DNA from: Armatimonadota bacterium
Lineage (GTDB): Bacteria; Armatimonadota; Armatimonadia; Armatimonadales; Armatimonadaceae
Assembly (NCBI GenBank): GCA_014381035.1
Contig: JACMIS010000126.1
Location: forward strand, 1 to 13,787
Length of the DNA stretch: 13,787 nt
Direction: 5' to 3'
Shown: piece after piece, positions 1-7,224 of the stretch
Layout: the number at the start of each line of letters is the position of its first letter
Numbering within the stretch: the first letter of the stretch is position 1
Position numbers and translations under genes: made by a program
Notes under the pieces: generated by a model
Seen by the model: the letters and a program-made list of their open reading frames with translations, nothing else
What the model was told of the DNA's origin: nothing
The model's database searches: none

Positions 1-2585
1 AAGGTGTTACAGTGCGCGGCGCCACAAACCTCGAACTGTACCACCTTAGCGGAGAGCGATTTGAGCCCCATCTGCTCCCAGCCGTTCGCCGCGTATTCAT
101 CATCTTTACGGTGTTGGGCGCGCCACAGGTGCAGTCTCGGACCACCGTCAGGCAGTAGGAGGTTGGAACCGCCGCGGGCGAGGCGGGTGAGTTGCCCTGT
201 CACCGGGTCGAACGAAAGGTCGAAACCTTCGCCTTTAATCGAAACGACGCCGGAACTCTTTGTGAGTTGCAATCGCTTCGTCGTCTCGACAACCATGACC
301 GGAGCCGGAGCCGCCATCGGCATTTCCAACTGGGTACGTGCGATTTCGTACCCCGCCTTGGACCATAGCGTGTCTTTGCCCAACGCCATCGCTACGTTCA
401 GATGATAGTGCGCCCCGGCTTTCGGGCGGAAGGTTTTAATCGGCACGGTTAGAATCGCTTCTTTTCCGGGCGCGAGATTCAGTGCGGGCAGAACACCGTT
501 TTGAACGCGGGCACCGTCTTCCGTAAGGATCCAGGTACCCTTGAATCCACTCAGGCTAAGAAAGGCGTATTTATTCTTGATCTTGATCTGATTTTTGGAC
601 AGATCGGCGGGCGCGAACCCGATCCATTGATAGGCACGCTTGACTTCTGGATAATGCGGTTTGGGAGTGCGGTCGGAGAAGACGACGCCTTTGTGAATGA
701 AATAGTGGTCGTTGGGCACATCTCCGAAGCCGCCCCCATAAGCGATGAACGGGCGTTTCGGGTCGCGGCGGTTCCAGAGTCCCTGGTCTTCCCATTCCCA
801 GATCGCGCCGCCGAGCAACGACGGATATTTGTCGAACACATCGTTGTAATCGCCCAGAGAACCCATCGAATTGAACATCGCGTGGGCGTACTCACACAGG
901 TACAGCGGCTTGGTTAAGTCGGCACTCTCGGCGGACTGGGTGAGGCTGCCGATGTTGGTGTACATCTGCGAATCGATGCCCGCCGGATTATTGGCACCGA
1001 TGCCGAACGCTTCGTAGTGCGTGGGGCGCGTCGCGTCCAGAGAGCGCACCATCTTCTCGGCGGCGCGTATGTTGGAACCGCCCCCGCATTCGTTGCCCAT
1101 CGACCAGATGACGATGGACGGGCTGTTTTTGAAGTTCGTGACGTTGGCGACGTTGCGGTCAACGATGGCTTTTTCGTAGCGCGGCTCGCGGTCGAGCACG
1201 TTATAATAACCGTGACATTCGACGTTGGCTTCGGCGACCAGATACAACCCGTATTGATCGCACAGTTCATACCAGCGCGGATCGTTCGAATAATGCGACG
1301 TGCGTACGTGGTTGCAGTTCGCCCCTTTAAGCACCTTGATATCTTGAATCATGCGTGCCTCGGAAACGTAGTGACCAGTATCGGGCCAATTCTCGTGGCG
1401 GTTCGCTCCCTTGAGCTTGATCGGCACGCCGTTGAGACAAAACCGCCGCCCCTTGACCTCGATTTCCCGGAACCCGACGCGTTGCGAAAGCAGTTCAGGG
1501 CTTTTCGCGCCGTCCGTGAGGTTCAAAACCACCGTGTAGAGTGTAGGGGTTTCCGCCGTCCACTTGGCGGGATTCGCGACAGGAATGCTTACGCTGACTT
1601 CCCGTTCTTCGCCCGCCGCGAGCGCGGGAACGGCGATTTGGGCGGACGTGCCCGGCATTGCTTTGCCCGACGGGTCGAATAGGGAGGCGGCAAAGGTGCG
1701 GGCGGGGACGCTTTGTGCCCCGTAGTTACGGATTTTGGCGGCTACGCGCAGAGTAGCGTTGCGATATCGCTCGTCTAAATCGGTGGTGACGCTAAAATCG
1801 CGAACATGGACGACCGGAGCCGACCAGAGAGTGACGTTGCGGAAAATGCCCGACAGTCGCCACATGTCCATATCTTCGAGATAAGAACCGGCGCAATAGT
1901 TGTAAACCTCGACTGCCAGCGAGTTGGTGCCGCTTTTCAAATAGGGCGAAACGTCGAACTCGGCGGCGTTACGCGAGTTGACGCTATAGCCTACTTTTTT
2001 TCCGTTGATCCACAGGAAGAACGCCGCGTCAACGCCGTCGAAATTGAGGAACACACGGCGTCCCTTCCAGTTGGCGGGCACCGAGAACTCGCGCCGATAA
2101 CTGCCGACGGGGTTGCGCTCTTCATGCGCGGTGTAATCCGTAGGCGGCTCGCTCATCACACGGGGCCAGTCACGCTGGATCGTGTAGCCCAGGTTGCGGT
2201 AAATAGGCGTGCCATAACCTTGCATCTGCCAGTTCGACGGGACCGGGATGGTTTTCCATTTGCTGTCGTCGAAGTCCGTGCGATAAAAGTCTACCGGGCG
2301 CAGTTCCGGACGCTTCACCCAGTGGAATTTCCAGGCACCGTTCAGGCTCTGGGCGAACGAGGACTGTCGCCGATTCGTCTGCAATGCCTCCCCCATATTG
2401 GCGTAGGGCATGAGCGTGCTGTGCCAGGGTTCTTTATTGATACCCAAAATCTGCTCGTTCTCGATTTCTGGAGGGACAGAAACACCAGGCATGTCGGGTA
2501 CAGAAGCACTGGCGGTATCAGGAGCATGAACCGTGCAAGAGTTGAGCGCAAACGCGGCAACACAAAATAACAAGAGTTTAATCAT
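1..2585 (-). CDS. GH2 beta-galactosidase (LacZ-like), secreted; 3' end cut by window edge
   Basis: About 861 codons are present from ATG at 2585 with no stop before the edge. The protein would hydrolyse terminal beta-galactosides (or related beta-glycosides) from oligosaccharides. Residues 1-21 are a hydrophobic signal peptide; LNSC at 14-17 is only a poor lipobox, so lipoprotein status is uncertain. The jelly-roll sugar-binding domain (about 75-260) contains the typical PSNWQMQGYGTPIYRN stretch, followed by the immunoglobulin-like domain. In the TIM barrel the acid/base is E499 in WSMGNECGGG and the nucleophile is E565 in LCEYAHAM. The motif continues FNSMGSLGDY, where E. coli LacZ has GNS. 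The start of the beta-galactosidase small-chain domain is visible near the edge. No strong Shine-Dalgarno precedes the ATG. A TATAAT lies at 2652-2657, and the H-X9-DG gene ends 125 bases upstream, so it may have its own promoter or be partly co-transcribed. Family assignment is firm; the exact substrate is not. Confidence 0.95.
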   Translation of the reverse strand, partial: MIKLLLFCVAAFALNSCTVHAPDTASASVPDMPGVSVPPEIENEQILGINKEPWHSTLMPYANMGEALQTNRRQSSFAQSLNGAWKFHWVKRPELRPVDFYRTDFDDSKWKTIPVPSNWQMQGYGTPIYRNLGYTIQRDWPRVMSEPPTDYTAHEERNPVGSYRREFSVPANWKGRRVFLNFDGVDAAFFLWINGKKVGYSVNSRNAAEFDVSPYLKSGTNSLAVEVYNYCAGSYLEDMDMWRLSGIFRNVTLWSAPVVHVRDFSVTTDLDERYRNATLRVAAKIRNYGAQSVPARTFAASLFDPSGKAMPGTSAQIAVPALAAGEEREVSVSIPVANPAKWTAETPTLYTVVLNLTDGAKSPELLSQRVGFREIEVKGRRFCLNGVPIKLKGANRHENWPDTGHYVSEARMIQDIKVLKGANCNHVRTSHYSNDPRWYELCDQYGLYLVAEANVECHGYYNVLDREPRYEKAIVDRNVANVTNFKNSPSIVIWSMGNECGGGSNIRAAEKMVRSLDATRPTHYEAFGIGANNPAGIDSQMYTNIGSLTQSAESADLTKPLYLCEYAHAMFNSMGSLGDYNDVFDKYPSLLGGAIWEWEDQGLWNRRDPKRPFIAYGGGFGDVPNDHYFIHKGVVFSDRTPKPHYPEVKRAYQWIGFAPADLSKNQIKIKNKYAFLSLSGFKGTWILTEDGARVQNGVLPALNLAPGKEAILTVPIKTFRPKAGAHYHLNVAMALGKDTLWSKAGYEIARTQLEMPMAAPAPVMVVETTKRLQLTKSSGVVSIKGEGFDLSFDPVTGQLTRLARGGSNLLLPDGGPRLHLWRAQHRKDDEYAANGWEQMGLKSLSAKVVQFEVCGAAHCNT

Positions 2586-2651
2586 AAAGGTATCGTAAAG
2601 AACTCAGGCGGCACTGTAGCCCGCCAGTCAGAGTATACACGTGGAACGCGT

Positions 2652-2657
2652 ATTATA
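2652..2657 (-). promoter_or_regulatory. Possible -10 box for the GH2 gene
   Basis: The minus strand reads a perfect TATAAT about 67 bases upstream of the GH2 start codon. No good -35 lies 16-18 bases upstream; a TTGACG is present but only 6 bases away. It could be a weak or activator-dependent promoter. The GGTAC operator motif found at the H-X9-DG genes is absent here. Confidence 0.3.
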
Positions 2658-2665
2658 AATGTTCG

Positions 2666-2689
2666 TCAAACGTCCACTACCGTCCCCAT
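2666..2689 (-). other. Tiny ORF with strong Shine-Dalgarno upstream of GH2 (possible leader peptide)
   Basis: The minus strand has AAGGAG (2694-2699), four bases, then ATG and seven codons reading MGTVVDV followed by TGA. It lies between the H-X9-DG gene and the GH2 gene. The ribosome site is better than that of the GH2 gene itself. It could be a leader peptide, a decayed remnant of a small gene (the other H-X9-DG gene is followed by one), or chance. Confidence 0.15.
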
Positions 2690-2710
2690 GTTTCTCCTTC
2701 GCATAACAGG

Positions 2711-3571
2711 TTAGTTTGAGGAGAACGTCAGGGCGACGGGTTTGCCATTCGCCCGCATCGCGGCAGTCCCAGCCGCATTACCGGAGGTACCACCACTGCC
2801 ATCCGACCCGCTAAAATCCTCATCCTGCGCCTGGCTAGCACTACCAGGGTTATAGCCAGTGGAGACTTGACCGGGAGCGGCATACTTGGCGTGGCCATCC
2901 GTAGCCACATAGTTCGCCCCCGTACCATGGCGTGCCAACGATGCTCTCGGCAAATTTCGACCGCCGGGATGCGCACCGAACGCGTACCGCATGACGAGCG
3001 AGCCTTCGGTGTCGCCACCTCCCCAATGTCCCGAGTAGGGATGGTCGCCCAATCCCCAACTTCCGGCGGAGAGGAAGCCACTGGCGGGCTTGGTCGTATA
3101 GTAGTTACTGCCTTCGGAAGGATCGGAAACATCAACCTGCACGCCAGAAACCTCGAAAAGCAAAACCGTATTCGACGTTGAAACCGTTTCGGCGAGGCTG
3201 CGTGCCGTCCATCCTCGCCCACTGGCAAGGTTATTGTTCGCCCCATAGGACACCGGTACATTCACCCCATTGGCGGGTGTGTCGTCTTCGGGGCATTTGA
3301 AAACACTGGTGCTTTTTACGTAAGGGTAGATCTGCCCGGCCCACCCCTGAAACTGCCCCCAGGGGCTCTGCGGATACATCTCATTGTAATCTTGCGTGTA
3401 TTGTATAAATCCCAGACCCAGCTGCTTCATACTCGACAGACATGACGCCCGTCGTGCTTTCTCACGCGCTTGTGCGAAAATAGGAAAAAGGATCGCTGTC
3501 AAAATAGCGATTATTACTATAACTACTAAAATCTCGATCAAAGTAAATGCGGATTTAACGGGATTTAACAT
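2711..3571 (-). CDS. Prepilin-like secreted protein with H-X9-DG domain (DUF1559-type)
   Basis: A 286-residue type IV pilin/type II secretion pseudopilin-like protein. The N-terminus [13 protein letters not shown] is a prepilin peptidase site with Ala instead of the usual Gly at -1 and the conserved Glu at position 5 of the mature chain. A hydrophobic helix (about 9-32) and the [16 protein letters not shown] segment follow. H215 and D225-G226 form the H-X9-DG motif typical of DUF1559-like families. The tail is rich in Gly, Ser, Ala and Asp and looks disordered. The ATG at 3571 is chosen because GGAGGA (3579-3584) precedes it and because it places the prepilin site eight residues in; a longer frame from 3670 would start upstream of the predicted transcript start. 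The molecular role is unknown; related proteins are strongly expanded in Planctomycetota and Armatimonadota. It stands between GH76 and GH2 and is controlled by the promoter at 3656-3684. Confidence 0.9.
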   Translation of the reverse strand: MLNPVKSAFTLIEILVVIVIIAILTAILFPIFAQAREKARRASCLSSMKQLGLGFIQYTQDYNEMYPQSPWGQFQGWAGQIYPYVKSTSVFKCPEDDTPANGVNVPVSYGANNNLASGRGWTARSLAETVSTSNTVLLFEVSGVQVDVSDPSEGSNYYTTKPASGFLSAGSWGLGDHPYSGHWGGGDTEGSLVMRYAFGAHPGGRNLPRASLARHGTGANYVATDGHAKYAAPGQVSTGYNPGSASQAQDEDFSGSDGSGGTSGNAAGTAAMRANGKPVALTFSSN

Positions 3572-3605
3572 AATCAGATCCTCCACCGGCGGATTTATCG
3601 TGCGA

Positions 3606-3617
3606 CTTTGGTACGAT
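3606..3617 (-). promoter_or_regulatory. Downstream operator half-site (O2) of the 2711-3571 gene
   Basis: The plus strand reads CTTTGGTACGAT, identical over all 12 bases to 7174-7185 in front of the other H-X9-DG gene. It is inverted relative to the site next to the -10 box, with 33 bases between the two GGTAC/GTACC cores. Binding of the AraR-like regulator encoded at 7305-8495 is inferred. Confidence 0.55.
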
Positions 3618-3643
3618 TGGAAAAGACCACCGATTGGTGAACG

Positions 3644-3657
3644 ATTTGTACCAAAAC
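3644..3657 (-). promoter_or_regulatory. Operator (O1) overlapping the transcription start of the 2711-3571 gene
   Basis: The plus strand reads ATTTGTACCAAAAC. On the transcribed orientation this is TTTTGGTACAAAT, and its first base is the last base of the -10 box. A repressor here would block initiation directly. The half-site ATTTGTAC equals the half-operator known for Bacillus AraR, a regulator with the same GntR plus LacI-type architecture as the one in this window. Confidence 0.55.
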
Positions 3658-3684
3658 TATAACATGCCAATGCGCAATCGTCAA
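3656..3684 (-). promoter_or_regulatory. Sigma-70-type promoter of the H-X9-DG gene 2711-3571
   Basis: On the minus strand TTGACG (3679-3684), a 17-base spacer and TATAGT (3656-3661) with TG two bases before the -10 (extended -10). The same arrangement, with the same spacer length, precedes the other H-X9-DG gene. The start would fall near 3649, giving a leader of about 80 bases. Confidence 0.75.
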
Positions 3685-3691
3685 CATAACT

Positions 3692-3748
3692 CAGAAAACA
3701 TTATTTTGGTATTACTTTGTCGCTATGGTACCAAAATAATGTTTTCTG
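3692..3748. repeat. Perfect 20-bp inverted repeat, 17-base loop
   Basis: Arms at 3692-3711 and 3729-3748 are exact reverse complements. The inner ends are TTTTGGTA and TACCAAAA, the core of the proposed operator. It lies 7 bases upstream of the -35 of the H-X9-DG gene and between it and the GH76 terminator. It could be an upstream operator or looping site, a second transcription stop, or a small palindromic element. Confidence 0.8.
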
Positions 3749-3751
3749 CAG

Positions 3752-3785
3752 ATAAATCCCGCCCGATTACGGGGGCAGGATTTAT
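3752..3785 (-). terminator. Hairpin terminator after the GH76 gene
   Basis: Arms 3752-3764 and 3773-3785 with an 8-base loop, about 10 bases past the GH76 stop codon. As minus-strand RNA all 13 positions pair, one of them G-U; on the plus strand that position is a C-A mismatch. There is no clean U-tract on the minus side, so it may act as a transcript-end stabiliser as much as a classical terminator. Confidence 0.65.
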
Positions 3786-3795
3786 AGATTAAGTT

Positions 3796-5346
3796 TTATT
3801 GAAGTAGCCACCGTTGCTGCGGACCGCTATTCCAAGGCCACTGAGTAAGTTTATATCCATTCACAGGAGAACTGGAGTTATCCAGCGACAAGCCACTCGC
3901 CTGGTTCCATATCCTGTAGCTACCGTCCGGTTGTTGATCTACCCACCATCGCTGGTTGGAATCTCGGTTCAGTGACCATTGAACCATCTGGAGGTCGTTC
4001 GCCGCGGAACCACCTGGGCAATCCAGAGCCATCCAACTGGACTGGCTGGTGATGTTCCAGGACGTGTCGGCGTTCTGCGTAAAGTTCCACTTCTGGTTCT
4101 GTCCACCATTGAAGCCCCACTGAACGACGCGTTGATTGTTGCCAAACAAGCCGGCGGTATCGATTGCTATACCGTTCTGTTTGCTGACAATGAAGTGCAT
4201 ACCAGCAATATTATTTGGCTGTGTGACCGGGGTGAACTGAAGCCATGCGACCGCGCTGGCAAACTTAGACGTGATCAAGGAGTTGTCACGCGGTGTCGCC
4301 TGATTCCAGCCGTTCCAGGTAATGTTATAGTCGGTGCGGCGGTTACTCATGATGGCGTCCGCGTTCTGCACCATCCAGGGATAGTACGCACCCCACTGAC
4401 GGTTGTCTCTGCAGAAATGACCCAAACCGCGTGCGAATTCATCGGCCCAAGTGTTCAAATACCCCGCGTTGTTGGTGATGATGCCGTTGGTGGTCATGTT
4501 GTTCCGAACGTAATCAATCGACCTTTTGGCATCATTGTAATACATCACATCCCCGGTGATCTGGTAGAGTAGATTGGCATAATCTACGAATGTCCCCTGG
4601 TTATAAACCGCTGTGCCCGTGTTGACGACCCCACTGCGGTCGACACCGGTATAAACTGCGCCAGTGTTCGTGTTATAGATATGACTGCGGACCCAGGCAT
4701 ATATCTGTTTCGCCCGGTCCAAATACCACACATCATGGGTGCTCTGATAGATCATGCAGGCAACTTTTCCGAGACTGTTGTTGGACAGGGCTTCCTTACC
4801 AATCGGCTCACCAGGTGGCGTCATATCGGGTTGTTGCTCCCAGATGCCTCCACCGTTATACTGGGTGTCCCATCCACGAGCCCATGCCATATCGAAACCA
4901 TACCGTGCCTGAGTGAGAAAATTGGGATTGCCCGTCATTTGATAGCCCCGGATCAACGCCATCGAGAACCACCCGATGTCGTCGTTCCAGCCATCCCAGG
5001 TCCAGGGTGGCGGAGTGTTCTGCAACCAGGTGGTACAAAGGTCGTTGACCAGTGCCTTGTGGGCGGCACTTCCGGTGCGCTCATAGGCATCCTCCGCGAC
5101 CATGATGTCTAAGGAGGCAACCCAGGTGCCGTCCGCGTTACCATTATTAATGGATTGCTTATAATAGGTCTTGCCACCGGATCTCACCAGAAAAGCATTG
5201 TTGAATGCGTTGAAGGATGAATCGGCATCACCCGGTCCAATGGCTGACGTTTGTTGCGGCAAGCCGCAACACAAACCTATAAGCAGAGCCATCAGCCCGA
5301 TTCGGGTTACGATCCTTGCTGTAATCGAGTGCTTGATTATATTCAT
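3796..5346 (-). CDS. Secreted GH76 alpha-1,6-mannanase-like enzyme with ricin-type lectin domain
   Basis: A 516-residue extracellular glycosidase. Residues 1-35 are a signal peptide ending TSA|IG. Residues about 40-370 form an (alpha/alpha)6 glycoside hydrolase family 76 domain; GH76 enzymes cleave alpha-1,6-mannan backbones of fungal and microbial glycans. The paired catalytic aspartates are D122-D123 in WDGWNDDIGWF. Other family-like stretches are GIWEQQ and NNSLGKVA. Residues about 381-516 form a beta-trefoil ricin B-type lectin (CBM13-like) with three QxW repeats, at Q418-W420, Q465-W467 and Q511-W513. This suggests that the enzyme anchors to insoluble or branched glycan. The ATG at 5346 is preceded by TAGGAAC, an acceptable ribosome site. 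The nearest good promoter is at 5513-5541. It lacks the GGTAC operator. Family assignment is strong; mannan as substrate follows from the family. Confidence 0.92.
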   Translation of the reverse strand: MNIIKHSITARIVTRIGLMALLIGLCCGLPQQTSAIGPGDADSSFNAFNNAFLVRSGGKTYYKQSINNGNADGTWVASLDIMVAEDAYERTGSAAHKALVNDLCTTWLQNTPPPWTWDGWNDDIGWFSMALIRGYQMTGNPNFLTQARYGFDMAWARGWDTQYNGGGIWEQQPDMTPPGEPIGKEALSNNSLGKVACMIYQSTHDVWYLDRAKQIYAWVRSHIYNTNTGAVYTGVDRSGVVNTGTAVYNQGTFVDYANLLYQITGDVMYYNDAKRSIDYVRNNMTTNGIITNNAGYLNTWADEFARGLGHFCRDNRQWGAYYPWMVQNADAIMSNRRTDYNITWNGWNQATPRDNSLITSKFASAVAWLQFTPVTQPNNIAGMHFIVSKQNGIAIDTAGLFGNNQRVVQWGFNGGQNQKWNFTQNADTSWNITSQSSWMALDCPGGSAANDLQMVQWSLNRDSNQRWWVDQQPDGSYRIWNQASGLSLDNSSSPVNGYKLTQWPWNSGPQQRWLLQ

Positions 5347-5512
5347 GTTCCTACTGTTCCTACGGGATCGACTGTGATTGGATCAACTTCGATGAGTTGA
5401 CTGCACCATTGCTGGAGGTCTTTGACACGACAAAAGCCACTGTGGAGGCGCAATGTCAGACCGTACTCCGTCATCGTCGCGGAGTGGATAAACCTACCGG
5501 TGTCGTAAATGA

Positions 5513-5541
5513 AGTATAGACGGTGCCTGTAAATCAGTTAA
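5513..5541 (-). promoter_or_regulatory. Promoter of the GH76 gene
   Basis: On the minus strand TTAACT (5536-5541), a 17-base spacer and TATACT (5513-5518). This gives a leader of about 155 bases. The -35 overlaps a small dyad, TTAAGG-TTTT-CCTTAA (5538-5553), that could be a regulator site. Confidence 0.5.
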
Positions 5542-5759
5542 GGTTTTCCTTAAATGTAATCATCCCTCCTTTCATTTTGGTGTCGTGAGCGGCGTCTTCA
5601 TCCCAGACTTAGCGGGATGTAACACGGTTGAAATGCCTGGTATCAATGACGTGAACGATATGGAGCGTTGTAGAGAGAATAAACAAAAAACTTCATCGCA
5701 TCATTAATAAGTATAGCTACAGTTGCGATAAAAACATTTTTTCTGGGTCGGTTCTCGTC

Positions 5760-5797
5760 GGGTAATCAGCACGCCCGTTCCGGCGCGCCGATTACCC
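5760..5797 (-). terminator. Strong hairpin downstream of the small membrane protein gene
   Basis: Outer arms GGGTAATC (5760-5767) and GATTACCC (5790-5797), continuing inward to a 15-16 bp stem with a loop of about 6 bases. The two imperfect positions are A-C mismatches on the plus strand but G-U pairs in minus-strand RNA, so it is probably an RNA element of the leftward transcript. No U-tract follows directly. It lies about 190 bases past the stop of the 5989-6231 gene and probably marks the 3' end of the H-X9-DG operon. Confidence 0.5.
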
Positions 5798-5988
5798 ATG
5801 GTGATGCGATCATTATCGTGGTATCTTCTCGCCGGTTTGTAGACTCTGTTGTACTTTCACGCCCCCAGACCGCTCCAAGCTTTCCTGTTGGATCATGCCC
5901 CTCAGCGATACCGCGTTAGACAGAACCGGTGTCGTTTACGCGTGACGAAATTTACAGGTATGAAGTGGGGAAGTACTACATGGTGTCG

Positions 5989-6231
5989 TCAGGGACTATT
6001 GGGTTGCACGGGCGGAGTCAAGCCAGAGGCCGGCGTGGGTTGCCGGTTAAAATCTCGCTTCTGCTGCTCCATATGCGCCCCATAGTCGAACTTTTTGTAG
6101 GGGATCGGACCACGCGCGGCTGGGTCACTCGCCCGGAGGAAATACATCAGTAGACCGACGACAACGGCGACCGCTACCGCACTAATCCCCATGAGCACCT
6201 TCTGTAAGTTTTCTGATTTTTCTTCTTTCAA
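5989..6231 (-). CDS. Small single-pass membrane protein, unrecognised family
   Basis: An 80-residue protein if started at TTG (6231), or 67 residues from an ATG at 6192. The TTG form has a charged cytoplasmic N-terminus (KEEKSENLQK), a transmembrane helix (about 14-33) and a soluble tail rich in Pro, Gln and Asn ending TPPVQPNSP. The ATG form has the better ribosome site (AAGG, five bases before the ATG) but begins directly at the helix. No in-frame ATG or GTG exists before the upstream stop. I do not recognise the family. It follows the H-X9-DG gene by 77 bases in the same direction with no promoter seen between them, so it probably belongs to that transcript and may help secrete or anchor the pseudopilin. 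Confidence 0.7.
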   Translation of the reverse strand: MKEEKSENLQKVLMGISAVAVAVVVGLLMYFLRASDPAARGPIPYKKFDYGAHMEQQKRDFNRQPTPASGLTPPVQPNSP

Positions 6232-6266
6232 TCCATTAGAACCTTTCGCTGCGTCGTGTCATCAAG

Positions 6267-6294
6267 GAGTGCTACAGGTAGATCTGCAGCACTC
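6267..6294 (-). terminator. Hairpin between the H-X9-DG gene and the small membrane protein gene
   Basis: Arms 6267-6277 and 6284-6294 around a 6-base loop, 14 bases past the stop of the H-X9-DG gene. The inner imperfect pair is A-C on the plus strand and G-U in minus-strand RNA, giving an 11-bp stem. No U-tract follows, so partial attenuation or mRNA 3' protection is more likely than full termination; this could set a high pilin-to-small-protein ratio. Confidence 0.45.
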
Positions 6295-6308
6295 TCAATC
6301 TCGAAGTA

Positions 6309-7139
6309 CTACTTGTCCAGCGGGTAGGTCCACCAACGCCCCCAGAATTCCTGGAGACGAGACGCCTTCGTGCCGGTTCCATTAGGCGCATTGGCACCGG
6401 GCGACATGTATGTACCTTCGCAGGCTCCGTAAGACACATCACCGGCAATGTAATTATTGATGTTGACAGACTTGGCGTGCCCATCCGCATAAAGGACAGG
6501 CAAGAAGTTCTGATGGAAGTCCTTCGCGCCTTGGTAGACGCGGTTGTAGCCCCCCATCCACGACGACGTTGTGTCCTTGTAATTGTTGATGTTGGGGCAG
6601 GACGACCGTGCACCATCAACCCAGTGCATGTCATAAAGACCTCCGGCAGGGGTAGCGGGGAGAGGGTCACCCTGACTGACGAACGCCGCGCGGGTGGACG
6701 GGCTGATTAATTGATCCACAACCACGGTCCCCCCGGAACCATTCGCATCCGAGGTGTAGCCCCACCGGTTCGCCGCGAGGGTCGTACTCCAGCCCCATTG
6801 CCCGGCGGGGTCTATTTCGACGTAAGGGACGGACCGCTGTGCATCGAAGCAGACACTGGTCGACTTCATGTAGGGTTGTAGCAGGATACCCCACGCCCAA
6901 TATGTGGGGCCATTCCACTGCTGGAACGGCACGCTTGCACCGTCGTAGTCTTGGTTATACTGCGCCGCTGCCAGCCCGAGCTGCTTGAGGTTGGAAATGG
7001 TCGCGATGCCGCGTGCCTTACTCCGTGCCTGGGCGAAAACGGGGAAAAGTATGGCGGCGAGTATCGCGATTATAGCGATAACTACTAACAATTCGATCAG
7101 GGTGAATGCAGACGTGACAGGACTTCTCTTGACTAACAT
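6309..7139 (-). CDS. Prepilin-like secreted protein with H-X9-DG domain (DUF1559-type)
   Basis: A 276-residue paralogue of the 2711-3571 product. The N-terminus [16 protein letters not shown] has again Ala at -1, then the hydrophobic helix [20 protein letters not shown] and [10 protein letters not shown]209 and D219-G220 make the H-X9-DG motif. The body is rich in Trp, Tyr, Asn and Gly, which would suit binding of carbohydrate or other polymers, but no known binding domain is recognised. The ATG at 7139 is chosen over an in-frame ATG at 7169 because GGAGGA lies at the right distance and the leader peptide is then ten to eleven residues. Promoter and operators at 7174-7251 match those of the paralogue almost base for base. 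The AraR-like regulator gene ends 165 bases upstream and the small membrane protein follows downstream. Confidence 0.9.
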   Translation of the reverse strand: MLVKRSPVTSAFTLIELLVVIAIIAILAAILFPVFAQARSKARGIATISNLKQLGLAAAQYNQDYDGASVPFQQWNGPTYWAWGILLQPYMKSTSVCFDAQRSVPYVEIDPAGQWGWSTTLAANRWGYTSDANGSGGTVVVDQLISPSTRAAFVSQGDPLPATPAGGLYDMHWVDGARSSCPNINNYKDTTSSWMGGYNRVYQGAKDFHQNFLPVLYADGHAKSVNINNYIAGDVSYGACEGTYMSPGANAPNGTGTKASRLQEFWGRWWTYPLDK

Positions 7140-7173
7140 ACTCGATTCCTCCATCGGTGGCTTCATCATACGC

Positions 7174-7185
7174 CTTTGGTACGAT
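7174..7185 (-). promoter_or_regulatory. Downstream operator half-site (O2) of the 6309-7139 gene
   Basis: CTTTGGTACGAT on the plus strand, identical to 3606-3617. It is inverted relative to O1 with 32 bases between the GGTAC/GTACC cores, against 33 at the paralogue. Confidence 0.55.
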
Positions 7186-7210
7186 CTGAAAGGGCTGCCT
7201 TGGGTGCGCC

Positions 7211-7224
7211 ACTTGTACCAAAAC
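7211..7224 (-). promoter_or_regulatory. Operator (O1) overlapping the transcription start of the 6309-7139 gene
   Basis: ACTTGTACCAAAAC on the plus strand. The stretch TTGTACCAAAACTATA is shared with the other H-X9-DG promoter. It abuts the -10 box, so occupancy should repress transcription. Confidence 0.55.

Larger units (their letters stand above)
5347..5988. other. 642-base non-coding stretch upstream of GH76
   Basis: I see no credible gene here on either strand. It holds the 5' leader and promoter of the GH76 gene on the left, and a strong hairpin at 5760-5797 that ends the transcript from the right. Four copies of the octamer GGTGTCGT are scattered through it. Small dyads in the GH76 leader are TCAACT/AGTTGA (5383-5400) and ACTCCG/CGGAGT (5465-5485). 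No known riboswitch was recognised. A short frame with AAGGAGG close to 5570 codes only a dozen residues and its start is too near the ribosome site. Confidence 0.6.

Noticed and set aside
1017..2570. Long plus-strand frames of 221 and 254 codons opposite the GH2 gene
   Set aside because: They lie antisense to a clearly coding GH2 sequence with intact catalytic motifs, resemble no family, and have no convincing ribosome site.
3572..3670. Upstream extension of the H-X9-DG protein to an ATG at 3670
   Set aside because: It would start upstream of the promoter -10 box and add 33 residues before the prepilin leader; the ATG at 3571 has a strong ribosome site.
3979..5112. Plus-strand frames of 197 and 143 codons opposite GH76
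   Set aside because: Antisense shadows of the GH76-lectin gene; no recognisable motifs.
5370..5600. Possible riboswitch in the GH76 leader
   Set aside because: Only short dyads are present and no known aptamer core was recognised; evidence is too weak for a feature.
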